64,000 bases of DNA, taken from Pseudorhodobacter antarcticus. GTDB lineage: Bacteria; Pseudomonadota; Alphaproteobacteria; Rhodobacterales; Rhodobacteraceae. Numbering within the stretch: the first letter of the stretch is position 1; every line of letters starts with the position of its first letter. Location: contig CAMAQR010000003.1 in NCBI GenBank assembly GCA_945860375.1, forward strand, positions 62,001 through 126,000. Direction: 5' to 3'. A model generated the notes under the pieces. That model ran no database searches and was not told the origin of the DNA. It worked only from the letters and a program-made list of their open reading frames with translations. Shown here piece after piece: positions 36,171-44,886 of this stretch. A program made the position numbers and the translations under genes.

Positions 36171-37082
36171 ATGATGCGTAACGCCCCGTCCATGACCGGC
36201 CTGCGCGTGTTGGAGGCCGTTGTGCGCACGGGGTCGCTGTCGGCTGCGGCGCGCGAATTATGCGTGACCCCCGCCGCGATCAGCCACCGGCTGCGCGATT
36301 TGCAGGGTCAATCGGGGGCAGCACTGGTTTATCGCAGCGGCGGCAGGTTTGGCGCGACCCCGCTTGGCCAAACCGTTCTGGACGCGGTGGGCGATGCTTT
36401 TCACCGGATCCGCGCCGCGGATGACATTCTGAACCGCAGCACACAAGCGACATTGCGTATTCTGGCTTCGTATTCCTTTGCGGTGCTGTGGCTTGCCCCG
36501 CGCCTTTCACGGTTTCAGGACCGCCATCCTGAGGCGACGCTTTTTCTGGAGCCGTCCCATATCCCAACGGATCAGGCACAGGCAGACGTCCTTGTTCTTC
36601 ATGCCGCCCAAGCGCCCAAGGCAGTCGGTTGGACCCGTCTTTTCGTCGACCGGTGTGCCGCAGTTGCACAGGCGGGCCATCCGTTTTTTCAACAGCAGGA
36701 TGCCCGTCTTTGCGATGTTCTGGCGGCCAGACTTGTCCACATTTCGCATGGTGGCGGACCAGAATTGGGTGAATTCAGTTGGCATAAGTGGTCCGCTGCC
36801 CTTGCTCTGCCCGTGCCAGCCCTCAAAACAGGCGCAACCGTCACCGCGGAGCATCTGGCCGTTGATCTGGTTCTGGCCGAAGAAGCCTTTGCTTTGGTCA
36901 GTGTGGTAAATGCCTCGCAGTTGATTGGTGAGGGCAGACTGCGGGCCGTTGCAGGCAGCGCCACGGCAACCGGCTGCAGTTATTGGGCGAGGGTTTCCGA
37001 AAATGGCAGCAGCAAGCTGGCGACCGAATTTCTGGCCTGGATGCAAGATCAGTTGGCCGATGAGTCAAAAGTGACTGTCTGA
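36171..37082 (+). CDS. LysR-family transcriptional regulator (GcvA-like)
   Basis: A 303-residue LysR regulator. The winged helix (about residues 8-65) contains FAVVRTGSLSAAARELCVTPAAISHRLRDL-type sequence (here AVVRTGSLSAAARELC), followed by the linker helix and a periplasmic-binding-like effector domain. The A-I-S-H-R-L recognition helix with the following L-F/Y-x-R pattern fits the GcvA group. The start has an AAAGGAG site; a second ATG follows immediately. It is divergent from the enolase-superfamily and Ldh2 genes with 102 bp between them and is likely their regulator, with a sugar acid or its product as inducer. Confidence 0.9.
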   Translation: MMRNAPSMTGLRVLEAVVRTGSLSAAARELCVTPAAISHRLRDLQGQSGAALVYRSGGRFGATPLGQTVLDAVGDAFHRIRAADDILNRSTQATLRILASYSFAVLWLAPRLSRFQDRHPEATLFLEPSHIPTDQAQADVLVLHAAQAPKAVGWTRLFVDRCAAVAQAGHPFFQQQDARLCDVLAARLVHISHGGGPELGEFSWHKWSAALALPVPALKTGATVTAEHLAVDLVLAEEAFALVSVVNASQLIGEGRLRAVAGSATATGCSYWARVSENGSSKLATEFLAWMQDQLADESKVTV

Positions 37083-37296
37083 TTGGGCGCGGCTTCAGAG
37101 CGCCGACAGGCTGACGCAACGTACAAGCCAGCAGTGGGCGGAAGCGTGTTTCCTTTGCCGACATTTCTTCCCTGTGGTCACAGGTTCAGCAGATCACTGC
37201 GGAACCAAATGCGGAGTCAATTGCTGTCAAGGCTCATCACGGGGCAGCGCATCGGAGATGCCGCCGACCGAACAGCGGCTGCGATTGGATTGCGGT

Positions 37297-38562
37297 TCAG
37301 GCTTTGCCAAGCCTGAGTGCGGCCAGCCAACTGGCCAGCGCCATGAAACCCGCCGTCGCAAGGCACAGCGGCAGGCCGCCGAACTGAAAGCTGAGGCCAG
37401 AGAGCAGCGTGCCCAGCAAGCGACCCGAAGCATTGGCCATGTAGTAAAAGCCGACGTCGCGCGTGATCCTTTCAGCCGATCCAAAGGCAAGGATCAGGTA
37501 GGAATGGACCGACGAGTTGACCGCAAATACAAAGCCGAACAGCAGCAGGCCCGCCACCAAAGTGACTGTCAACCAAGGCGCTGGCCCGCCCGCCGCCCAA
37601 GACGCCAAAGCCAGCGCAAAGGGGATGGGCACCAACAGACCAGCCCACAAAATGGCCTTGCGGGTGGTTTCGGCCTCGGGTTGAGCTTTCGCGCCAAGGA
37701 TGCGTGGGGCAAGGGCTTGAACGGCACCGTAGGCGATGATCCAAAGCGCCATGAAGCCACCGACGAGGAAAAATGCCTCACGTCGCCCTTCCGGTGTGCC
37801 GTCGGACAGGATTGCTTGGAAGTAGATCGGAATGCCCACAACGAACCACACGTCCCGCGCGCCAAACAGAAACATCCGCGCCAGCGACAGGCGGTTGACC
37901 CGCACATCCTTGGATCGCCAACCGCCCCAAGCCTCTTCGGATTTCATCCGCCCCGGCAGACCAGCGGGCAGAAACAGCACGACCGCGCACAAGATCACCA
38001 CCAACACCGCCGCCATGGCCCAGACGGCCGCCTGAAACCCGACAAGACCCAGGAGCACAGCGCCAAGGAAAAACCCAGCCCCTTTGACCGCATTCTTTGA
38101 CCCAGTCAGATAGGCCACCCATCGAAACAGCCCGCCATCCTCTTTCGGGGCAAGCAGCTTTACGGCTGATTTCGAAGACATCTTGGCCAGATCTTTCGCC
38201 ACCCCCGACACACCCTGCACCGCCATCACGAAGGTGACAGAGGCTGCGATGCTCCATGAGGGATCAAGCTGCGCCAAAGCCGCCAGCGCGGCGATTTGCA
38301 AAGCCAAGCCGCCGTATAGGGTTGCGGCCAACCCGAACCGTGCGGCAAGCCACCCGGCAGCAAGGTTTGTCACGATTCCCGCCACCTCATACAGCAGGAA
38401 CAACCACGCAAGTTGAATGGGCGTGAAGCCAAGCGCGTTAAAGTGCAACAGCACCAGCATGCGCAGCGCACCATCCGACAGCATGAACGCCCAGTAAGCC
38501 GCTGTCACGGCTGCGTAGGCCCGCATCGGATTTGGCGGTGGTCCGGCAACGCCTGCGGTCAC
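37297..38562 (-). CDS. arsJ: ArsJ organoarsenical efflux permease (MFS)
   Basis: A 421-residue MFS protein of the ArsJ group. Family-typical N-terminus [21 protein letters not shown] and an internal [16 protein letters not shown] block, followed by [19 protein letters not shown], are visible. ArsJ exports 1-arseno-3-phosphoglycerate, the unstable product of arsenate-dependent GAPDH, across the inner membrane, giving arsenate resistance without reduction. The GTG start overlaps the GAPDH stop (GTGA); an ATG 36 bases downstream is the alternative, but family length favours the GTG. The coupling with the GAPDH gene is the diagnostic context. Confidence 0.93.
   Translation of the reverse strand: MTAGVAGPPPNPMRAYAAVTAAYWAFMLSDGALRMLVLLHFNALGFTPIQLAWLFLLYEVAGIVTNLAAGWLAARFGLAATLYGGLALQIAALAALAQLDPSWSIAASVTFVMAVQGVSGVAKDLAKMSSKSAVKLLAPKEDGGLFRWVAYLTGSKNAVKGAGFFLGAVLLGLVGFQAAVWAMAAVLVVILCAVVLFLPAGLPGRMKSEEAWGGWRSKDVRVNRLSLARMFLFGARDVWFVVGIPIYFQAILSDGTPEGRREAFFLVGGFMALWIIAYGAVQALAPRILGAKAQPEAETTRKAILWAGLLVPIPFALALASWAAGGPAPWLTVTLVAGLLLFGFVFAVNSSVHSYLILAFGSAERITRDVGFYYMANASGRLLGTLLSGLSFQFGGLPLCLATAGFMALASWLAALRLGKA
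37298..37315 (-). terminator. Hairpin overlapping the arsJ stop
   Basis: CAGGCTT-GGCA-AAGCCTG, a perfect 7-bp stem with a 4-base loop, covers the last codons of arsJ, and the stop TGA begins inside its last base. Its position suits a terminator or 3' stabiliser of the ars operon, but there is no U tract. Confidence 0.4.
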
Positions 38563-39566
38563 AGTGAACCTGCAACCATGCGCGTGATGTCGGCAAGGCG
38601 GCAGGAATAGCCCCACTCGTTGTCATACCATGCGTAGATTTTTACCTGCGTGTCGTTGATCACCATGGTGGACAAAGCATCAACCACCGCAGACCTTGGG
38701 TCATTCGTGAAATCGCTGGAAACCAGCGGTCGGGTTTCGAACCCCAATATACCTGCAAGCGGCCCGTCGGCTGCTGCCTTGAACAGGGCGTTCACTTCTT
38801 CGACGGTGGTTGCACGTTCGACTTCAAACACACAATCGGTCAGCGAGGCGTTCAACAGCGGCACGCGCACGGCATGTCCGTTCAAACGGCCCTTCAGTTC
38901 CGGGTAAATCAGCGTGATTGCGGTGGCACTGCCTGTGCTGGTCGGAATCAGGTTCAACAGCGCCGATCTTGCGCGACGCATGTCCTTGGCGGGGCGGTCC
39001 ACGATGGTTTGGGTGTTGGTCACGTCATGGATTGTGGTGATGGACCCATGCCGGATACCAAGACCTTCGTGGATCACCTTGACCACCGGGGCAAGGCAGT
39101 TCGTGGTGCAGGATGCCGCAGTAACCAAAGCCTGCGAGCCGTCGTAAAGGTGATGGTTGACCCCATAAACAAGATTGAGCGCACCGCCGTCTTTCACCGG
39201 CGCGCTGACAACGACCTTCTTGACCCCTGCCGCGTAATAGGGCGCAATCTTGGCCGCCGTCTTGAAAACCCCGGTGCAGTCGATCACCAGATCGATGCCC
39301 ATTTCCGCCAACGGCAACGCCTCAATCGTCTTTGCATGGGTCAGGCGGATGGTGTGACCATCAAGAACCAGCGCGCCATCGGCTGCGGCCACAGATGTGC
39401 GCCAGTGGCCATGGACAGAGTCAAACTCCATCAGCAGCGCATGCTGTTCGGCGTCACCAACGGGGTCGTTCAGCAAAACGATCTCTCCCGCAGCTCCAGT
39501 GTCGATCAGGTCACGCAGGACAAGTTTTCCAATTCGGCCCAGTCCGTTCAAAGCAATGCGGGTCAT
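38559..39566 (-). CDS. ArsJ-associated glyceraldehyde-3-phosphate dehydrogenase
   Basis: A 335-residue type-I GAPDH. NAD motif NGLGRIGK, catalytic Cys153 in [11 protein letters not shown], His in the [11 protein letters not shown] block and a C-terminal [11 protein letters not shown] are all present. In the ars operon context it uses arsenate in place of phosphate to make 1-arseno-3-phosphoglycerate from glyceraldehyde 3-phosphate, for export by ArsJ. The ATG lies 4 bases after the arsR-arsC stop and its stop overlaps the arsJ GTG, so all three are coupled. It is a dedicated paralogue rather than the central glycolytic enzyme, judged from context. Confidence 0.93.
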   Translation of the reverse strand: MTRIALNGLGRIGKLVLRDLIDTGAAGEIVLLNDPVGDAEQHALLMEFDSVHGHWRTSVAAADGALVLDGHTIRLTHAKTIEALPLAEMGIDLVIDCTGVFKTAAKIAPYYAAGVKKVVVSAPVKDGGALNLVYGVNHHLYDGSQALVTAASCTTNCLAPVVKVIHEGLGIRHGSITTIHDVTNTQTIVDRPAKDMRRARSALLNLIPTSTGSATAITLIYPELKGRLNGHAVRVPLLNASLTDCVFEVERATTVEEVNALFKAAADGPLAGILGFETRPLVSSDFTNDPRSAVVDALSTMVINDTQVKIYAWYDNEWGYSCRLADITRMVAGSL

Positions 39567-39570
39567 GAGA

Positions 39571-40419
39571 TCAGGCTTTCTGTTGAGGAGGTGTTTCGGT
39601 CCCAATGGCGTCGACACGAGATTGCAAGGATATCCGGGTCAGGTCTTCGAACGGCAGCGCGACAAAGGCCATGATACGGCGACGCAGCGCACCATAGGTC
39701 TGGGCAAAGACCAAGGCTTTTTCGGCGTCCGTCCCTTCGGCCTTGACAGGGTCTGGCATGCCCCAGTGTCCGGTGATCGGCTGTCCCGGCCAGGGCGGGC
39801 ATTCTTCAGCGGCTGCCACGTCACAGACGGTGAACACGAAGTCCATCTCTACGGCGCCCGGCTGCTGGAATTCCGAGACATGCTTGGCGCGCAGGGTGGA
39901 GGTGTCATGCCCATTGCGGCGCAGAACCTCCAGCGCGAAGGGGTTCAGCTCGGAGTTCGGCCGGTTTCCGGCCGAAAACGCCTGAAACTTGCCTTTTCCG
40001 AGGTCGCGCAGCAGCGACTCGGCAAAGATCGAACGGGCCGAGTTGCCGGTGCAAATGAAGAGAACGTCGAAATCTGTGTCGCGCATGGCGTTTGCATCCC
40101 TGTTGAGATCAAGAAAAGCGGTCATCAGGTCGGGTCGGCCCCGACCAAGGTCAAAAGCGAGGTAGCCGATCAGGCGCTCAACCGTTTCCAAGTTGACGGC
40201 ATAATAAAGCGATCGCCCCTGCCGTTCGACATGAACAAGGCCAGACGCCGTCAGGTCGGCCAAGTGATGCGACAGCGTGTTCTGTTTCAAATCAAGCGCC
40301 TCGGCAATTTCGGTCGGCCGCACACCTTGGGGCGCAAAGCGCATCAGCAGACGAAACACGGCAAGGCGCCCGGGATGGCCCAGAGTGGCGAAGGCATGGG
40401 TGGCGCAGTTCGTTTCCAT
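39571..40419 (-). CDS. ArsR repressor fused to thioredoxin/LMW-PTPase-type arsenate reductase (ArsC)
   Basis: A 282-residue two-domain protein. Residues 5-95 are an ArsR-type winged helix ([20 protein letters not shown] then [19 protein letters not shown]). Residues 115-260 are a low-molecular-weight protein-tyrosine-phosphatase-type arsenate reductase with P-loop CTGNSARS (Cys123, Arg129) and a DP motif in [10 protein letters not shown]. The fusion makes repressor and reductase one polypeptide; such fusions are known in alpha- and other proteobacteria. The typical ArsR arsenite cysteine pair (ELCVCDL) is absent: only Cys5 lies in the regulator part, so sensing may be atypical. It is the first gene of the ars operon. 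Confidence 0.93.
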   Translation of the reverse strand: METNCATHAFATLGHPGRLAVFRLLMRFAPQGVRPTEIAEALDLKQNTLSHHLADLTASGLVHVERQGRSLYYAVNLETVERLIGYLAFDLGRGRPDLMTAFLDLNRDANAMRDTDFDVLFICTGNSARSIFAESLLRDLGKGKFQAFSAGNRPNSELNPFALEVLRRNGHDTSTLRAKHVSEFQQPGAVEMDFVFTVCDVAAAEECPPWPGQPITGHWGMPDPVKAEGTDAEKALVFAQTYGALRRRIMAFVALPFEDLTRISLQSRVDAIGTETPPQQKA

Positions 40420-40454
40420 ACTTCCAGATTAACGGAAATATGCGCGTTGGTCCA

Positions 40455-40482
40455 ATGAAACTTTCATGACAACTTTCATGAC
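40455..40482. promoter_or_regulatory. Tandem repeat and inverted repeat upstream of arsR-arsC
   Basis: The 12-mer AACTTTCATGAC occurs twice in direct tandem (40459-40482), and its first copy forms the inverted repeat ATGAAA-C-TTTCAT with the bases just before. It lies 36-63 bp upstream of the repressor ATG, where an ArsR operator would be expected. A further AACG-N10-CGTT pair lies closer to the gene. Confidence 0.5.
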
Positions 40483-40675
40483 AACACTGCATCGCCAGTT
40501 TCGGCGCGTGGCTCCCAGAGTCAAATCTGAACACCGCTGTAACCGCAAGCCGGTTTCATCGTCAGACTGCATGTCTTTTTCTGACAGGTTCCGAGTGATG
40601 CTTCAGCCTTTCAGGGGATCGCATGGCGGCAGGTGCCGTCGTTATGCGATGGAGAAAGGCATGATAGACGAACAA

Positions 40676-41044
40676 TCAACTCTATGTCGGGATCGATGTT
40701 TCGAAAGACAAACTTGCGGCTGCACGGGCAGGCGGTGGAAAGCGTGCCGACGTCAGAGCTTGGGCACCTTCGAGAGTGCCCCTGCCAGCGACGACAACTT
40801 GCTTGATAAGTTTTCGGGTCGTGGAACACAGATTTCGGTTTGCCACGAGGCGGGGCCGACAGGACACGGGCCTTATCGGCGAGTGCGCCTTCGGTCTCGC
40901 GCGCTGTGTGGTCGCGCCCTTTTTGATGGCGGTGTGCGCCGGAGAACGGGTAAAGACGGATTGGTTGGACGCGACAGGGCGCGCCCGATCGCTGCGCGCC
41001 GGGGAGTTGACGCCGATCTGGGTGACCCGGAAACTGATTTGACC
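40676..41044 (+). pseudogene. IS110-family transposase remnant
   Basis: The N-terminal blocks of an IS110-type transposase are spread over frames. LYVGIDVSKDKLAAARA is the family's RuvC-like DEDD start; then GTFESAPASDDNLLDKF and SGRGTQISVCHEAGPTGHG follow in a second frame. VVAPFLMAVCAGERVKTDWLD, then LRAGELTPIWV, follow in a third (family: R-K-x-G-D-R-V-K-T-D-R-R-D-A). The C-terminal transposase_20 domain is missing and at least two frameshifts are present. The element is dead. It borders directly on the collapsed cbbY and may have caused that deletion. Terminal repeats are not identifiable and IS110 elements often lack them. Confidence 0.8.
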
Positions 41045-41355
41045 GATGAGAGGACATTGGGTGCGGGCTTCTTGGTTGCCACCTCGTCACCTGCCGCGGT
41101 CACGTTGAAAGCTTCATGCGCCGGACGGCCCCATGTTACCTGCGCCCGACCTTTGACATTGGCAGACGTTGTGGTTGTTGCGATGGCCAGCGCCAAGCCT
41201 TGGGTGCGCACCGGCTCAGTGCCCCCCAGTGGTGCGAAACAATGCGCGTCAATCGGTCACTGTCCAGTACCAGTCCAGCCCGGTTGAAGGCGGGGCGGTG
41301 GGTTTCTGCGGTTTCGCAGGGGGTGCCACTAGCGCCGCCGATCAGAGCTGTCAGC
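41045..41355 (-). pseudogene. cbbY: Collapsed cbbY (HAD phosphatase) remnant
   Basis: Starting at an ATG inside the 3' end of gph, one frame gives ALIGGASGTPCETAETHRPAFNRA, which matches the CbbY N-terminus (D-G-T-L-A-E-T-E-x-x-H-R-x-A-F-N) with the nucleophile Asp lost. A second frame then gives GLALAIATTTTSANV followed by WGRPAHEAFNVTAAGDEVATKKPAPNV, the CbbY core with the K-P-x-P motif. About 80 residues between and the whole C-terminus are missing. The gene order rpe-gph-cbbY is that of Rhodobacter cbb operons, which supports the identification. CbbY normally hydrolyses xylulose-1,5-bisphosphate, a RuBisCO inhibitor. Confidence 0.75.
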
Positions 41356-42009
41356 ATGAATTCCGCTTTGGGGCAGCATTTTGACAAGGTCGGGAAGGGT
41401 GGCGAAATCGTCAAAGACCGCCGTCGCGCCCAAGCTGCCTGCGGGGGCATTGCGATAGCCGCCGGAGTAAAGCAGGAATGGCAGGTCCGCCCTTTGTGCG
41501 GTTTCGGCATCCACCTCGCTGTCGCCAACAAACAGGCCGGGCCCGCCAAGGGCTGTAAAAGCCGCATGCAGGGGGGCGGGGTCAGGTTTGTGAACGGGCA
41601 GGCTGTCACCGCCGAAGATGGTGGCGAACAGATGCTCAAGGTTCAGATGCCGCAACACCGCCAAGGTCGGGCGGTAGGGTTTGTTGGTGCAGATGCCCAA
41701 CGGATGACCGCGCGCCTGAAGGCAGTGCAGCGCCGCAACCACACCCGGATAGGGATGGGTCAGACTGACAAAGCCGTCATATCGGCGGACGAATTCGGCG
41801 TACAGGCGTGGTTGTTCACTGTCCGCAATGCCGCGTGCGGCGCGCATTCGGGCCACGAAAACCGCAGCGCCGTTGCCAATGAAACTGCGCGCCTCTGCGA
41901 TGGTCAACGGCGCATGGCCTTCATCTGCCAGCAGCCCATTGGCCCCGGCGTGGATGTCGGGCGCAGAGTCGATCAGCGTGCCGTCCAGATCAAAAACCAG
42001 TGGGATCAT
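41329..42009 (-). CDS. gph: Phosphoglycolate phosphatase (HAD family)
   Basis: A 226-residue HAD hydrolase. The nucleophile motif FDLDGTLIDSAPD, cap domain, motif II Thr in ICTNKP, motif III Lys in VHKPDP, and motif IV GDSEVDAETAQRA are all present. Phosphoglycolate phosphatase (CbbZ/Gph) removes phosphate from 2-phosphoglycolate, made by RuBisCO oxygenase activity or DNA repair. The start overlaps the rpe stop (ATGA). The position between rpe and a cbbY remnant matches cbbZ of Rhodobacter. The last residues after PQSGIHAD may be altered by the adjacent rearrangement. Confidence 0.9.
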   Translation of the reverse strand: MIPLVFDLDGTLIDSAPDIHAGANGLLADEGHAPLTIAEARSFIGNGAAVFVARMRAARGIADSEQPRLYAEFVRRYDGFVSLTHPYPGVVAALHCLQARGHPLGICTNKPYRPTLAVLRHLNLEHLFATIFGGDSLPVHKPDPAPLHAAFTALGGPGLFVGDSEVDAETAQRADLPFLLYSGGYRNAPAGSLGATAVFDDFATLPDLVKMLPQSGIHADSSDRRR

Positions 42010-42689
42010 GCGGCCTCTGCTGCCTTGCGGATGGCCGCAATATTGGCTCCGTAAACCCCCGGATTGTCCACCGACCCGCCCTTGAAAACGGCCGAACCCG
42101 CAACCAGTACGTCGGCCCCGGCGGCAACCACCAAGGGCGCAGTGGTTGGGTCAACCCCGCCGTCAATTTCGATGTGGATCGGGCGATCCCCGATCATGCT
42201 GCGCAGTTGTCGCACCTTGGCCGTCATGTCGATGAACTTTTGCCCGCCAAAACCGGGGTTCACGGTCATCACGCAGACCAGATCGGCAAGGTCCAGCAAA
42301 TGCGCCACCGCCTCGGCAGGGGTGCCGGGGTTCAGCGCGACGCCAGCCTTCATGCCAGCGCCGCGAATGGCTTGCAAAGTGCGGTGGATGTGGGGGCCCG
42401 CTTCGATGTGGGCGGTCAGGATATCGGTGCCAGCGGCGGCAAACGCGTCGATATAGGCGTCTACGGGCGAGATCATGATATGCACATCCATCACCGTTTT
42501 GACATGCTTGCGGAACGCGGCCACTGCGGGCGGGCCGAAGGTGATGTTCGGCACGAAATGGCCATCCATCACATCAACATGCACCCAGTCCGCGCCCTGC
42601 GCCTCGATCGCACGAATTTCTGCGCCGAAGTTGGCAAAGTCGGCGGACAGGATCGATGGGGCGATTTTGATCGAACGATTGAAGGTCAT
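42006..42689 (-). CDS. rpe: Ribulose-phosphate 3-epimerase
   Basis: A 227-residue TIM-barrel epimerase interconverting ribulose 5-phosphate and xylulose 5-phosphate. Motifs seen: IAPSILSADFANFG, HVDVMDGHFVPNITFGP (catalytic Asp and metal site), MTVNPGFGGQKFI and IEIDGGVDPTTA (second catalytic Asp). It leads the rpe-gph-cbbY gene group (cbbE-cbbZ-cbbY of Rhodobacter Calvin-cycle operons). No RuBisCO or phosphoribulokinase gene is in the window. Confidence 0.95.
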   Translation of the reverse strand: MTFNRSIKIAPSILSADFANFGAEIRAIEAQGADWVHVDVMDGHFVPNITFGPPAVAAFRKHVKTVMDVHIMISPVDAYIDAFAAAGTDILTAHIEAGPHIHRTLQAIRGAGMKAGVALNPGTPAEAVAHLLDLADLVCVMTVNPGFGGQKFIDMTAKVRQLRSMIGDRPIHIEIDGGVDPTTAPLVVAAGADVLVAGSAVFKGGSVDNPGVYGANIAAIRKAAEAA

Positions 42690-43195
42690 GGCGAGATTCC
42701 TGAAAAGGGCGGGACAAGGTGCGTTGTGGTCCGCGCCTTGTTTCAGGTCAAGCGGCAGAATTGATCCGCAAGACCGCGCGCCAATCCGGGAACAGTTTGA
42801 CAGGGTCGCCGGGGACCCCTCCTGCGGATCAATCGTGATTGCCGTAAGCAAAGGTGTCGGCAAGAAAGACAACGCCGTCCTGCTCTTTGGACGCAGGGTG
42901 ACACTTGGCAGACCTTCGCAGCGCGACGGCGACCAGATCATCTCCGGTGACGTGCCGCGCCTATTGGCCGTCACCTCCCAGATTGATTGCGACATGCGGC
43001 CCGTGATCGCCTGCAATTTCACCCATGACGATCCACCGTGCCATGCAGGCGCCCGCCGAAAACAAGCGCCCCATGGCGTCGCGCAGGGGATCAGGTCAAC
43101 GGCAATGCTGTCGCGCACCGTCTCGGCATTTGTTGTGTGGTTCCCCGCCTTTTGATGACCCGCTGTCTTCCGGTGTTGCAGACAGTCAGATGTTT
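42690..43195. other. Decayed stretch upstream of rpe, no supported gene
   Basis: About 500 bases. A minus-strand frame gives MARWIVMGEIAGDHGPHVAIN and later VVFLADTFAYGNHD separated by stop codons, which looks like a decayed protein but matches no family I can name. The rpe promoter is expected just right of 42689. Confidence 0.4.
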
Positions 43196-43864
43196 CCTTT
43201 GGTGGAAATGGGGTCGAACGAGCCAATCACGCGGTCGGTCATGGCGGCGCTTTGCAGCCAGCGTTTGCGCCACTGACACGGATTCGACACAGCCCAGCAA
43301 GCTGACCAGAACCGCAGGCAGCAGCAGCAGTTGTTGCCACAACTCTGCCTGACACGAGGGCAAAACAAAAGGCGGCAGCCCGGCGGAGATGTCGCCCACA
43401 ATCTTGACGCACCGATCGGCCAGACCAGAGCCCAGCACCAAAAGCACCGACACCACAATCGCAGCCACCGGCCCGGCCTTGGCGATCAGGTCGGCCTTGC
43501 CGGATTTCAGACCGCGCGCCATCAACGGTGGCTTCAACTGCTTGCGGGTCCAGAACAAAGGCCGTTGCCGAAACGCCAATCAGCAGGGTGAACGGGTTCA
43601 CACTGCCCAAGGCGCTCCTTGCCCCCGCCAGAAGATGGGGCAGCGTGTCACCTTCCCGCTGGTGCCAAAAATCGCAGAGACCATCAGCGGCAGGATGGAT
43701 GCACAAAGCCCCACCTGCGGCGGCAGACCCGCCAGCATGGCATAGGCAAGACTCTGCGGTTCCAGCATGAGGGCGACGATCACCGCCGCGACCAGATCGC
43801 TTTGCGCCCCGGTTTTGGAACAGCTGGGGCTTATCCAAGGATCGGCAGAATAGATGAAAAGCAA
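43196..43864 (-). pseudogene. SulP-type sulfate permease remnant
   Basis: Fragments of a SulP/SLC26 anion permease run over several frames. DLVAAVIVALMLEPQSLAYAM and LAGLPPQVGLCASILPL match transmembrane helices 1-2 of the family. Then, after an internal deletion, come NPFTLLIGVSATAF, FWTRKQLKPPLMARGLKSGK, LIAKAGPVAAIVVSVLLVLG and LWQQLLLLPAVLVSLLG, then CVESVSVAQTLAAKRR in other frames. The C-terminal half including the STAS domain is absent. It directly follows the persulfide-dioxygenase-like and YeeE genes on the same strand, and in relatives a SulP gene is often in the same sulfur cluster. Confidence 0.8.
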
Positions 43865-43963
43865 TCCAACCGCTTGGCCTTTGGTTCAGGGCGTGGTGAC
43901 ACGTCGCGGTTTGGCCAGCATTTTGGCAACCCTTCCAGAACGGCTGCGGTCACATCCATGCGC

Positions 43964-44866
43964 CTAAAGGCCGTTGATCGGCACTTTCAAAAATCGATTG
44001 CCGTCTTCGTCAGGTTCGGGCAGATCGCCGCCGCGCATGTTGACCTGCAAGGCGGGAATGATCAGCTTGGGCATCGCCAGTGTCGCATCGCGGGCCTCAC
44101 GCAGGGCCACGAAAGCGTCTTCGGTCACGCCGTCATGGACGTGAATGTTGTGGGCCTTCTGCTCGGCCACCGTGGTTTCCCAGCGGATGTCCTTGCCATT
44201 AGGGCCGTAGTCGTGGCACATGAACAGGCGCATCTGGTCGGGCATCGACAGCACCCGCTGGATCGACCGGAACAGAATGCGGGCATCGCCGCCCGGAAAA
44301 TCCGCCCGCGCCGACCCGCCATCGGGCATGAACAACGTGTCACCGACAAAAGCCGCATCGCCGATGACATGGGTCATGCAGGCCGGCGTGTGGCCGGGCG
44401 TGTGCAGGGCAAAGGCGGTCAGAGTGCCGATGTGGTAGCTGTCGCCATCCTTGAACAACCGATCAAACTGGCTGCCGTCGCGTTGAAACGCGGTGCCTTC
44501 GTTAAAGACCTTGCCGAAGGTGTCCTGCACCACGGTGATTTTTTCGCCGATGCCGATCTTGCCGCCGAGCTTGCCCTGAATATAGGGCGCGCCAGACAAG
44601 TGGTCAGCATGGACATGCGTTTCAATCAGCCATTCCAGCGCCAGGCCGTTGGTCTTGATGAAGTCGATCACCGCATCCGCCGAGGCATAGGTGATACGGC
44701 CAGCGGCGTAGTCGATGTCCATGACGCTGTCGATCACGGCACAGGAGCGGCCAGCCGGATCGCGCAGGACATAGGTGACGGTGTTGGTTGGGGCGTCGAA
44801 AAAGGCGGTGACTTCGGGTGTCACCGTCAAATCGCAGGCGTGGGGGATCGGGGCAAAGTTGGTCAT
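43964..44866 (-). CDS. MBL-fold hydrolase, persulfide dioxygenase/Blh-like
   Basis: A 300-residue metallo-beta-lactamase-fold protein. The iron-ligand motif ETHVHADHLSG, HTPGHTPAC and FVGDTLFMPDGGSARADFPGG match the Blh/ETHE1 persulfide dioxygenases (glyoxalase-II type with one non-heme iron), which oxidise glutathione persulfide to sulfite. It is cytoplasmic. It follows the two YeeE/YedE genes in one operon, and the ArsR-type regulator divergent to them resembles BigR/SqrR, giving a complete hydrogen-sulfide detoxification module. A generic MBL hydrolase is the alternative. The start MTNFAP was chosen because the upstream frame is overlapped by the preceding gene. Confidence 0.88.
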   Translation of the reverse strand: MTNFAPIPHACDLTVTPEVTAFFDAPTNTVTYVLRDPAGRSCAVIDSVMDIDYAAGRITYASADAVIDFIKTNGLALEWLIETHVHADHLSGAPYIQGKLGGKIGIGEKITVVQDTFGKVFNEGTAFQRDGSQFDRLFKDGDSYHIGTLTAFALHTPGHTPACMTHVIGDAAFVGDTLFMPDGGSARADFPGGDARILFRSIQRVLSMPDQMRLFMCHDYGPNGKDIRWETTVAEQKAHNIHVHDGVTEDAFVALREARDATLAMPKLIIPALQVNMRGGDLPEPDEDGNRFLKVPINGL

Positions 44867-44886
44867 GGGGATGTCCTGCAACAGGA

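Noticed and set aside
42750..43160. Protein-like minus-strand segments (MARWIVMGEIAGDHGPHV and VVFLADTFAYGNHD)
   Set aside because: Interrupted by stops and not assignable to any family; only noted as decayed DNA.
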